Positions 9,642 to 18,318 of a DNA stretch of 28,772 bases are shown here, piece by piece; the stretch's first letter is position 1; every line of letters begins with the position of its first letter. Location of the stretch: the NCBI GenBank assembly GCA_964058805.1, contig CAXKVV010000086.1, positions 1-28,772 of the forward strand, written 5' to 3'. This DNA is from Schoenoplectus triqueter. Its lineage: Eukaryota; Streptophyta; Magnoliopsida; Poales; Cyperaceae. Position numbers and translations under genes: made by a program. The notes beneath the pieces were generated by a model that saw only the letters and a program-made list of their open reading frames with translations, did no database searches and was not told the origin of the DNA.

Positions 9642-10047
9642 GCTTATTATGTGTCAGCTCTTCTCTGAGTTGATATATGTGTGCATAGTTATTTTGTTTG
9701 CCGAATCGATTTTGCACTTCATCCCACATGATTTTTGAGGTTTCTTTGTAGATGAAGTGCTCGCTTATATTTGATTTCATTGAGTGTAGGAGCCAAGACA
9801 TTATCACACTGTCTTGCAACTCTCACTCCTCGGCCTCTATCAGTGTTGTTGGTTTTTGCTTTGTGCCATTTATAAATCCTAGTTTGCCTTTGTCTTTGAG
9901 TGAAATATGTGCTGCTCTGGCCCATGGTTGATAGTTCTTTCCGTTTAAGAGCATGGGTGTAAGCTTGACAGAAGTATTTGTATCGATGGTTTCTTTTATG
10001 ATGGTTGTGGTGTTACTGGTACTGATGCATGTGTTTTCTTCTGTCAT
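9642..10047 (-). pseudogene. Copia gag fragment with one in-frame TGA
   Basis: The frame begins MTEENTCISTSN and contains LTPMLLNGKNYQPWARAA and DKGKLGFINGT. After an in-frame TGA (plus-strand 9823-9825) it continues with DSVIMSWLLHSM, EHFIYKETSKIMWDE and a RFGKQNN...IYQLREEL block. This is the N-terminal order of plant Ty1/copia Gag (DUF4219 followed by the UBN2-type gag region). The TGA is the only interruption before the truncation, and the position is usually tryptophan in the family. There are no frameshifts, so the copy is fairly young. The nucleocapsid zinc knuckle is absent because the fragment ends first. Confidence 0.88.
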
Positions 10048-10266
10048 GGTGGTTTTTGTTAGTATAGACTGTTCTGTTGGTTATTTTTCTGGTATGAACA
10101 GATACTGTTCTTTGTATGGTATTCTGGTATTTGTTGAGTTTTCTGAGCTAAAGGAACAGTGCTGGTATGGATATTATACTGTTAAGAACAGTTACTCACT
10201 GCTGAGACAGATATGAGTATTTCTGAGTCTGATCTTGGAAAAAAAGTATATAACCTGGTACAGGGC

Positions 10267-10543
10267 TCCTCTGTTGGGATGTTGTCCTGTATCGGTACTA
10301 GTATGATGCTGGTACTAGTACAGGGCTCCTCAGTTGGGATGTTGTCCTGTGCCGGTATCAAATGGTATTGTATGCTTATGGGTAGGTGATGAGAGGCTCA
10401 GATAGCCCACTCCTCTGCTGGGATGTTGTCCTGTATCGGTACTGGTATGGTGCTGGTACTGGTACAGGGCTCCTCAGTTGGATGTGCCGGTATCAAATGA
10501 TATTGTATGCTTATGGGTAGATGATGAGAGGCTTAGATAGCCC
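10267..10543 (-). repeat. Tandem duplication in the copia leader (144-bp unit)
   Basis: Plus-strand units 10267-10410 and 10411-10543 both start TCCTCTG(T/C)TGGGATGTTG and end in GATAGCCC(A/G). The second unit is about 10 bp shorter because of a small deletion. A shorter internal repeat, CAGGGCTCCTC(T/A)GTTGG, adds further copies. The array abuts the primer-binding site, where packaging and priming signals normally lie. Confidence 0.85.
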
Positions 10544-10555
10544 GCTCTGATACCA
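10544..10555 (-). other. Copia primer-binding site (initiator tRNA-Met)
   Basis: The plus strand GCTCTGATACCA gives TGGTATCAGAGC on the minus strand. This is the standard plant copia primer-binding site, complementary to the 3' end of initiator methionine tRNA. It starts directly next to the LTR end. Confidence 0.95.
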
Positions 10556-10857
10556 TGAAGAAATCTGAGAATTATAAGAAATTATGAGGATTATTAGCAG
10601 TATGAGATATTGAAAGCTTTTTGATATATATTACTCTTATACAGTACATTGTTTGCTATCGGTATTTATATACACTGTTGTGTACCACTGGTAACAACGG
10701 TAAACTAACGGTAACTGTGCTATCCCTATTTGGACCTATAATGAGATATTTGAGACCCAATCCCAATCCTTACTATTTTTCTATTTGTATTTTATTTTCT
10801 ATTTCCTAATTATTAATTACACATATTAATTACATATATTAATTATATTTCTTAACA
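10556..10857 (-). mobile_element. Copia long terminal repeat, 302 bp
   Basis: On the minus strand it starts TGTTAAGAAATATAATTAA and ends TTTCTTCA, the TG...CA form. A TATAAATA box lies at plus-strand 10663-10670, in the right place for the LTR promoter. No partner LTR occurs in the window. Confidence 0.9.
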
Positions 10858-10858
10858 G

Positions 10859-10925
10859 TCGCAACATAGAATTCAGGAAGAGTCAAGAGAACGAATCTTA
10901 AAACAGATGCGACGTCAGTCAAATT
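10859..10925 (+). repeat. 67-bp direct repeat, right copy
   Basis: Exact copy of 9575-9641, starting one base after the copia LTR terminus. The end of the LTR plus that base reads TTCTTAACAG on the plus strand, so it creates a potential new splice acceptor directly in front of this copy. Confidence 0.97.
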
Positions 10926-10927
10926 AA

Positions 10928-12640
10928 GCTCACCAATGGAGTCTGTGAGCTCAAGAGCACAGTAACACTAGTACTATATATATATTTTTTTCTATACACC
11001 TAACACTATTGTATTTTATTTAAAATTATCAAATTAATAATACGCTCTAGTCTAATTTTATATTTTGTCCTTGCCTTCAAGACCCAAGTAAATTAATGCC
11101 TATTTATAAAAAGGTTAGTTTGCTATTTATATATTATGACCTAAACTATTAGACATGAAAGATTTATAATTGGATATGGTGTTCCAAAGCGAGTCCTGCC
11201 GTGTATTAAAATAAAAGAAGTATATATGGACCCAAAATTTGTAAGTCTAAATATATAAGTAGCCTGCCTTGATGGCAGAGTCGGTACTGCTAACCCCATT
11301 ATAAATCCAATTTATGAGTCTGAAATTCTAAATCGTGATCAACTTCAAAAAGCCCGATATCGACCTAGCTCATAGCTGCAGCTCCATCTCCCTCAGATAG
11401 TAGGTAACCCCCCATCCCTCTCTCTCTCTAAACCTTGGCAGTGGCTACAAGAATCTTTCCTTCTCTGATGCTCTTCACCATTTACTTGCGATTAGTTTTG
11501 CATTATTCTTTAATTGCATACCGGTAAATTGTTTTTTTATATTTTTCTACATCAAAAAAAATATTTTTATATTTTTTCGGAGGGAATCCAAGATGTAGAT
11601 CTAATAATTTTTGAACCATCCAACAATAATATTTTTTTACTCTCCAAAAAATATAAAATTTGATCTCCGGCCATATTTTAATAGAAATATCACATTGAAT
11701 GATTGAATCTTTCTTTTAAATTTGAAAATGAGAAATATATTTAATATTTTTATTAGCATTTTAGAGCCATCTTAAAATTCAAAATAAATATTAAAAACTA
11801 AAAAGTAAAATTCATCTCACAAGTTTATGATGTAAACAATTTATTGCGCAATATATTCTTTGATACAATTTATATCAAAAATCAATTACAAAACCCTTAA
11901 ATTGTTAAATAAAATAATATTAACATAATTTTCAAAATATAACAACTTATTGTTTTAGTAAACTTTCTACTTGGGTAGCTCCTTTTTTTAGACAAAAGTT
12001 AAAAATAATTGGTAAGTGGTCAATTTAATAAATGGGCAATTTATATTTTTAAACCGCCAAAAAATGTCTTAAATGAAGAAAGGAAATAACAAAGCTTGAT
12101 TAAATTTCAACAGCCAATTATGTTAGATGTTCAATCTGTATCATGAATCAAGTTAGAAGGATATTTCACTTTTAGGTGAAATGAAATGGATAAGTTCTTT
12201 CATTATGTGTCTTATAATATAGTAGATATAAATATAGAGTTGTGTTATGATATTATATATAGTATGAATTGCTCATGTATTATAGATTATTTTTTATTTC
12301 TTATAGTCTAAATGATGAATCCAAATCATTCAACATGATTTTTATAAGTAAATGTAGTTGTAAATCAAATTTTATTATTTTATGAAGATAATTATAAAAT
12401 TATTGTTTTTGAATGGTTCATAATAATTAAATACTATGTAATTTATAACTGTTCGGTATTTGATAAACTATCAAATGATCATGAAATTACATAAAATTTA
12501 AACCACTATCTATAAATAAAAAAACTACTTATAAAAAAATCTTTTTTAAGACTTTTTTCATATTTTTAAAAAATCCATTATCTAGATTATCAAAAATAAC
12601 CCATTGTCAGAGATAAACAAACTCAAATTAAAACATCCCT
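10928..12640. other. Intergenic, nothing firm
   Basis: AT-rich spacer. Around 11240-11470 composition rises, with short hairpins, a CTCTCTCTCT run (about 11419-11428) and a possible splice donor at 11403 (TAGTAG then GTAACC). This could be an untranslated first exon or an abandoned promoter. I see no open frame, RNA gene or element with clear ends. Near 10927 a short inverted repeat, AGCTCAC with GTGAGCT, lies just right of the 67-bp repeat. Confidence 0.4.
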
Positions 12641-12648
12641 TCCATCTG

Positions 12649-12660
12649 TATATATATAAA
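12649..12660 (+). promoter_or_regulatory. TATA box, F-box gene
   Basis: TATATATATAAA lies about 345 bp upstream of the F-box start codon and is followed by TC-rich DNA typical of plant transcription starts. Initiation about 30 bp downstream would give a 5' leader of roughly 310 bases, which contains several upstream ATGs. Confidence 0.5.
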
Positions 12661-12912
12661 GAAAAAGACGGGGTCTTTAATTGGATATGATTGCTGAAGT
12701 ATCCACTTCTTCTCATCTCTAAATTGTAGCTTATTTTTTTTCCTTTTACAATCAACCAACTTAAATTCAGTTGATTTGCTTCTTCTTTTTTTTCAAATTC
12801 CTGATATGTTTATCGTTTTTTTCAAGTACCAGAAGTTGCCAAATCTCAAGATTTTTCCTAAGACGCACCAGAATTACCAGAATGCTGTTAAACTAAGAGC
12901 AACCAATAGCGT

Positions 12913-13152
12913 ATGAAGCATTGCTTCCGGGTTACACTTGTCTCGCCTCACTTTGCCTCTGTTGGCAACTCTTGCTTAAACTACCATTGTTGCTACTTGT
13001 TACATGGAGGCAACAAAAATCCAAGAGAGCGATTGGTCCTCTCTTCTGCCAGAGATGTTGAATCTTATAGCCAGAAATCTCGGCGAAATATCAGATTTTG
13101 TTCGCTTTCGGGCTGTTTGCAGAGCATGGCGCTTATCTACCCCAATCACTGA
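12913..13152 (+). promoter_or_regulatory. Overlapping upstream ORF of the F-box gene
   Basis: An ATG at 12913 opens a 79-codon frame that ends at 13152, past the F-box start at 13004 and in a different frame. If the transcript starts near 12690, ribosomes using this ATG could not reach the F-box start by simple reinitiation. A further mini-ORF (ATG at 12874, four codons) lies before it. The 79-residue peptide resembles no protein I know, so any role would be control of translation. An alternative is a transcription start after 12913, which would remove it. Confidence 0.35.
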
Positions 13153-14077
13153 CCAACCCCCACAATTCCCTTGGATTCTTGAGAGAAGTCGAGACGACGA
13201 ATATTGGGATGAACCATATCTGAGATTCTATTCCATAGCCTCTAACAAAATCCACACCATTCATGCTTCAAATGTTTTGAACAAGAGACTCTCAAATCGA
13301 GCATTAGAAGGGCATTTGCTTTTATGGCACCATACCAGGCAGTTCTCCCTTATAAATCCACTTAACAATGATGATATTCTTCTCCCTGCATTTCCGTGTG
13401 AGATTCGTTATCGTTACTGGGTTGCACATCAGCAAAATCAAAAGGGAGATAAGTCATTTTTTTGTGGATTTCATGGTCCGGATTCTAATTATAAATTTGC
13501 TTTCTGTCATACTGGCCAGGACAACTGGTGTGAACTTAAATTGGAGTTTGATTACAATTGTTATAGGAAGTTCTATCTCAAGGGTATGCTTTTTATTATA
13601 GAACAAGGTACTAGAGCTACAAAGGTTATAGATATCTCTACTGGTTCTCTTTTCTATACTGTTCCACCAGTTGTTGAAAATCCTCTACAACAGGGAATTG
13701 TCGATCTTGTAGAGGTTTCTGGGGATATTTTGAGAGTTCATCAATTCCATGATCAACCTTTCACTACTTATTACTTTGATATTCATCGAATGGATGCAGT
13801 CGAGAGTGGTTCACCATGCTGGGTCGACGTAAAAAACATTGGCGATCATGCATTATTCATAGATAATAATTGTTGCTTTGCACTTGGAGCCAATAGTTCG
13901 TGTGGGATCAAAGCAAATTGCATATACTATTTCAAGAAAATAATTACTGGAAGACTTCCTTATGGATATTCAGTTGTGTTGGAGAGGGTAGATATAATGA
14001 CCCATGCCCGGGAACTTCTCCCATGTCCTTTCAAAGAAATGGCATGTTGGTTTGCCCCTACCTTGCATCATCTTTGA
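13004..14077 (+). CDS. F-box protein with C-terminal DUF295 domain (357 aa)
   Basis: Single uninterrupted exon. Residues about 11-46 form the F-box: WSSLLPEMLNLIARNL followed by the F-R-x-VCR-AWR core (DFVRFRAVCRAWR). The F-box binds SKP1 in SCF ubiquitin ligases. The rest fits the plant DUF295 (KIB-type beta-propeller) pattern: WILERS early, F-CGFHG and WCELK in the middle, then the signature CWVDVKNIGDHALFIDNN at about 270-287 and CIYYFKK near 306-312. It ends CWFAPTLHHL, as members often do. Length is normal for the family. Substrates cannot be read from sequence; this family expands lineage by lineage and many members have no known target. The start is supported by the context ACATGGAGG and the F-box position. 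No stops or shifts, so likely functional. Confidence 0.92.
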   Translation: MEATKIQESDWSSLLPEMLNLIARNLGEISDFVRFRAVCRAWRLSTPITDQPPQFPWILERSRDDEYWDEPYLRFYSIASNKIHTIHASNVLNKRLSNRALEGHLLLWHHTRQFSLINPLNNDDILLPAFPCEIRYRYWVAHQQNQKGDKSFFCGFHGPDSNYKFAFCHTGQDNWCELKLEFDYNCYRKFYLKGMLFIIEQGTRATKVIDISTGSLFYTVPPVVENPLQQGIVDLVEVSGDILRVHQFHDQPFTTYYFDIHRMDAVESGSPCWVDVKNIGDHALFIDNNCCFALGANSSCGIKANCIYYFKKIITGRLPYGYSVVLERVDIMTHARELLPCPFKEMACWFAPTLHHL

Positions 14078-14279
14078 GCTCAATGATTAGCTGTGATTAC
14101 ACTTGATAGTGCTTCTTTAATGCTATGATGAACTATTTTAATACTCTTATGTATATGTATGGTTGCATGCAATTTAATTTTTTTTTTGTCTCCCTTTGCT
14201 TGAATAGATTTCTTGATATAGTTTTTCACATATTAGTCATGATATCTTGATAGTTTGGACACTTACAACCAAAGGCGGA
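14078..14279 (+). other. 3' flank of the F-box gene
   Basis: T-rich DNA with TGTATATGTATGG and a poly-T run (about 14179-14187), as expected for a plant 3' UTR and cleavage region. There is no canonical AATAAA. Confidence 0.35.
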
Positions 14280-14979
14280 TTTACATTCAATAAATTGGAT
14301 TAATTGACCTCATTCATTTCAAAAGATGCCTTACTAATTTATTAAATTATCATGTATTTGGATTAAAATATTAAATTTACATAAAAATTAATCTCATAGT
14401 TTTATAATAAAATTGCTATTGTTTACCCCCTATTTAATTTGCAATGAGTATATATGAGATAATTATAATTTTACGTACAATTGAGTATTCATATCACTTT
14501 TACATTTTTCATGTCAAATAAAACTTTTGATTGTATTATTCTCTTTCTTGACTTTGATCTAATCTCTCTTCTTTTTCGGAGATCTTTTTTTTATTTTTTT
14601 ATCTTCCTCAAACATCACATCCCTCAATGTATTTATATATGATTCAATTATATTTCTTATCCTTCACTTTATTACTTATGAAATCGGATACTTTCTCTCA
14701 AATTAACTTATCAACTTATTTGTTGGTTTCCAATTCTATGAAAATTAACAAGTCTAATGTGAGTTAGACTAAGCTGACTGATAGAATAATAATAATACTA
14801 TTATAACACAATTATTAATATCCAAAAAAAGAAAATAATTATAATAATCATAGTGACTATTGTTAATATTATTATTTTATTATCATTATTATTATATCAT
14901 TATATTTTATTATTATTATATTAAAAATAATATTATAAACTTTAGATCCATTGTTAAAAATTATGCATCTGTGCCCCTG
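14280..14979. mobile_element. Degenerate hAT-like element (tentative)
   Basis: The left end CAAAGGCGGATTTACA and the complement of the right end, CAGGGGCACAGATGCA, are similar to each other and to the termini of the hAT MITEs in this window. Flanking octamers CTTACAAC (14272-14279) and CTTACTAA (14980-14987) agree at 6 of 8 positions. The interior is AT-rich, with an ATTATTATT-rich stretch at 14780-14935. No coding capacity. Confidence 0.35.
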
Positions 14980-14999
14980 CTTACTAATGACACGAGCGA

Positions 15000-15500
15000 T
15001 ATTTAATGTTGCTATGATTTGTCCCCCATAGCCGTGTTGAATTTTTTGATCAAATCACAAAGATGAATGTATCGCCCCATTAGTATCAGATAATAAAAAT
15101 ATGCGATACTAAAGATATCAATATCGCAAAAAATTCGACATTGGTGCCAGATTTCTAAAAAAAATGACATTATTTTTTTTAAAGATATGACACTAATGAG
15201 TCAGTAAATTTTAGTAGCCTTTTTGCAAAAAAATTGACAATAAAAGTGTGAAAAATTAGTATCAATTTTGTTTATAGAAGTATTAGTGTCGAATTTTTAT
15301 ATAAAAAAAGACATCAAATTCATATTTTTAGTGTCTTTTTAATAAAAAAAAATCCGACGCTAAATGTTCATCTTTTTTTGTTTGAAATTTGAGATTTCAA
15401 TCAGTGTTGGATTTTTATATAAATTCGACACTGATTGTGTTTAGAATTATAAATCCGAAACTGATTGTGTTTTTTCTAATTCTAACCATACAATTTAAAA
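15000..15500. repeat. Array of short GTGTCGG-ATTTTTATA motifs in both orientations
   Basis: The motif AGTGTCGAATTTTTATATA (15285) recurs as AGTGTTGGATTTTTATATA (15403). Complementary forms are AATCCGACGCTAA (about 15351), TTCGACACTGATTGTG (about 15423) and TCCGAAACTGATTGTG (about 15452). Related GACACTAA/GACATT copies spread from 15140. Such clustered short motifs in both directions resemble the subterminal repeats of CACTA-type transposons, but I found no CACTA terminus. Confidence 0.45.
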
Positions 15501-15886
15501 TTTTGACATTAGAACATATATTGTGATATTTGGGCGTAATTTCTTTTGAAACTGATCTGGAACCAATAAGTTATTGTATCCAATAATTCATACTATTTCA
15601 TAATTTATAGAGCTTTCATCGTAGATTAATTTTATTATACTTGTTGATTGATATTTCTTTTATTTTATTAAATCAACCATCATACCAATTTCAAATTTGA
15701 TGAAAAAGTTATCAACACAATTATTTTTGCAAATATTAAAAATTTAGTAGTACAAATGATATATTTTTAAAAATACATAACTATCTTCATTCTTTCATTA
15801 ATAATATTATCTCATGTTACTTATCATTTAACTTACACAAAAACTTACGTATATCTCTTCAAACAATAATAAAATTACATAAAAAA
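15501..15886. other. Intergenic, nothing recognised
   Basis: AT-rich spacer without open frames or repeats that I can support. Confidence 0.5.
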
Positions 15887-16204
15887 TCAAAATACTACCT
15901 CATCTTATAAGTAAAAGAACATATCTATAAACTCTTTTCTATTTTCAATCTTTTTATATTTATTTAAAAATTTATCATCAAAATTATCAAAATACTTCAT
16001 TCATCCTATAAGTAAAAGAACATATCTATAAACTCTTTTCTATTTTCAATCTTTTTATATTTATTTAAAAATTTATCATCAAAATTATCAAAATACTTCA
16101 TTCATCCTATAAGTAAAAGAACATATCTATAAACTCTTTTCTATTTTCAATCTTTTTATATTTATTTAAAAATTTATCATCAAAATTATCAAAATACTTC
16201 ATTG
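15887..16204. repeat. Tandem repeat, about 3 x 101 bp
   Basis: The landmark GTAAAAGAACATATC occurs at 15911, 16012 and 16113, giving an exact period of 101 bp. The second and third units are essentially identical. The first differs at its left edge (ACTACCTCATCTTATAAG instead of ACTTCATTCATCCTATAAG). A partial fourth unit ends near 16204. Units are AT-rich and have no coding capacity. Confidence 0.93.
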
Positions 16205-16801
16205 TCAAAGATCCCTTCCATAAAATAAAAGGATACATAATACCTTTTGCTTTCTTCAACTTTTCGGAAGAATCAAACATTCTGAACAGTTAACAAAAAT
16301 TTTGAAAAATTTAAACGAAAGAACAGCGTTTCTAGTGTTTTTCTAAAACACCACGTTATCTTGCACATTAATCAGGCCCTGCGTGGAGCGTACCCAAATA
16401 GTAAAAATGTAAACCAGGTAAAGTAGTTAATAACTCGGGTCGGATTTTAGTGGTAAGATAACTGTTGTCCTCATTTGCCAAAAAAAAGCGACCGCTCTAC
16501 ACAGCCCAAATGCCGAATAGAATTACACCACTCATCATTAATATAATCTTCTTATTTTCTTTTCATTCTTCAAATAGTTGTTACTAATTCAACAAACACT
16601 AGAAATCCGCTGCATTACAAAGGATCTAAATTTCCATGTCACTTGAATACCGCTCAATACATTACAAGAAAACAAAAGAATGGAGAGGGAACAGAACGAG
16701 TTTAGGCTTTGGAGTTGTACAGATGATAACTACCCTTCTCAAAACTTTCACCTACTCATTAGAGGTTTAAAAAACAGTAGAACTTTTAGCAAGCACAGCC
16801 C
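16205..16801 (-). other. 3' flank of HIT4 (3' UTR and spacer)
   Basis: This is the region downstream of the HIT4 stop codon on the minus strand. It probably contains the 3' UTR over the first 200-300 bases (16801 back to about 16550). I see no separate gene. Confidence 0.45.
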
Positions 16802-18281
16802 TCAGAAAACCTGATGTGCTTTCCCATAGTATCTATTTATGAAAGGAACCTGCATATTATAATAAACAAAAAAAAAGACAGTTAATTGGATAACATTTGA
16901 TCCAAAGAAGAAATGTTTCTTTTAAAACCAATCAATGCAACCAGACAGGCGAGGTCATCAATGCATAGCATCTCATCGGTCTAAACTGAATCTAATACAA
17001 TAACATGACAAAATGTACCACTGGAGAAGTCTAAACTGAATCTAATACAATAACATGACAAAATGTACCACTGGAGAAGTTATGTTTGTAATGAATAACA
17101 CAACTGCTCGTTAATTGGCAACAATAAATCCTGATGTACAATGCAGATCCGGCATGGCTGACATGGACATGATCTGGTTGGGTCACCTGAAGGCCAAAAT
17201 CAAGGTCTCAACCGTAAAGACAGCACTTAATGAACACCTAGCTAACTGGATGCAGCAAGGATGTAAAATGCAAATTGTACCTTGCAACTGCTAATGTCAG
17301 GTGTATCAGGGGTTGAAATTGGGTAAAACTTGTAGAATTTCATTTTCTCATATGCAGCTTTCACCTCAGGATTCATATCTTCAATCATTTTCCTTCTAGC
17401 TTCTCTGGCCTGTCAACATTTTGAAGAAAAAAAGTGTCAGGAGGCACTTTACTAGAGTTAAACAACATATAGGCAAATCATCTTCAATAGTAACTGGTGG
17501 TAAGAAAACATGGACTGCACAGTATCATTACCTTAAGAGTTCACAACAAAGCCAGTTCTCACAAAATACTCTCTTGGTTTTCTAGGTTCATTAAGCAAAA
17601 AGCACCACAACAAACAAAATGAAAAATGAAGTGGAGCTAATCCTCGGGTTACATACAGCACCATTAGCTTAAATTTTAAAAACTTGCCGGCTCAACGACT
17701 TACAAAAATCAAACATAAAGATGGAATTAAATTAATCCAACTTTTATAACATACCTGCCGTTGAGCAGCTTTCCTTTCTCGAACTTGTTCCTTCACATAG
17801 GTCTATAGAAAATACTAATTCAGAACTCACTGACTATAAAAGAAGGAACTATTTGCCACAATGCAAAAAAGACTCTTATGGAAATCAAGAACTCACCTTA
17901 AACTCATCTTTCTTATCTTCAGGAAGTGTCTCGTTCTCAACAAGCTCCTTAGTAAAATCCTAGAAAATTGAAATGTCTATGTCAAAGGGAAAGAATAATT
18001 GACAGTCAAAATCAATACTTAATTTCTTTTTTAAACTGTAGTACCTCCAGATCATCCAATTCCCAGTCAAAATCACAAACAATCTGTAACAAATAGAAGA
18101 AAAGGAGTAGGAATAGTTAGCCAGTAAAATCTTCTTGTTAACTATAAACAAAACATTCAGTAGACATCTTGGAACAGCTTTACTAAGCATACTGAAGATC
18201 AGCCATCTTGCAACAACCTCCACCACAAAAAAACTCAACAAAAAAAAAATAAACACAAACCAGAAAAGTAAAAATCCTAGT

Positions 18282-18318
<37 letters not shown>

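Larger units (their letters stand above)
9642..10857 (-). mobile_element. Truncated Ty1/copia retrotransposon (LTR, PBS, leader, partial gag)
   Basis: Read on the minus strand: an intact LTR (10857 to 10556), the primer-binding site TGGTATCAGAGC (10555 to 10544), a repeat-containing leader, and a gag frame from ATG 10047 that breaks off at 9642. Protease, integrase, reverse transcriptase and the 3' LTR are missing. The right end is the exact LTR terminus plus one base. The left end stops in mid-gag at the 67-bp repeat. It cannot move on its own. Confidence 0.9.
9566..10927 (+). pseudogene. Exon-like host segment split by a copia insertion
   Basis: A pyrimidine tract ending TTTTCAAG leads into a frame from 9566 that reads FERSQHRIQEESRERILKQ and continues MRRQSN. 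The last 22 of these 25 codons lie in the 67-bp repeat. In the uninterrupted order, using the right-hand copy, the frame ends at TAA 10925-10927. In the left copy the frame instead runs into copia sequence and stops later. The charged, helical peptide looks like a protein C-terminus, but I do not recognise it and no upstream exons can be tied to it. A second frame is also open, so coding status is unproven. Confidence 0.3.

Noticed and set aside
9953..10216. 87-codon plus-strand frame, hydrophobic
   Set aside because: It is antisense to the copia gag and leader, and the composition is explained by the opposite strand.
11260..11300. Possible tRNA or microRNA hairpin around CTGCCTTGATGGCAG
   Set aside because: The stem is only 5 bp and no cloverleaf or long precursor stem can be formed from the flanks.
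15887..16204. CRISPR-like array
   Set aside because: Units are contiguous 101-bp tandem repeats without spacers, in a plant nuclear context.
17960..18256. 98-codon minus-strand frame inside HIT4
   Set aside because: It runs through intron sequence and only touches exon 10, out of the HIT4 frame.
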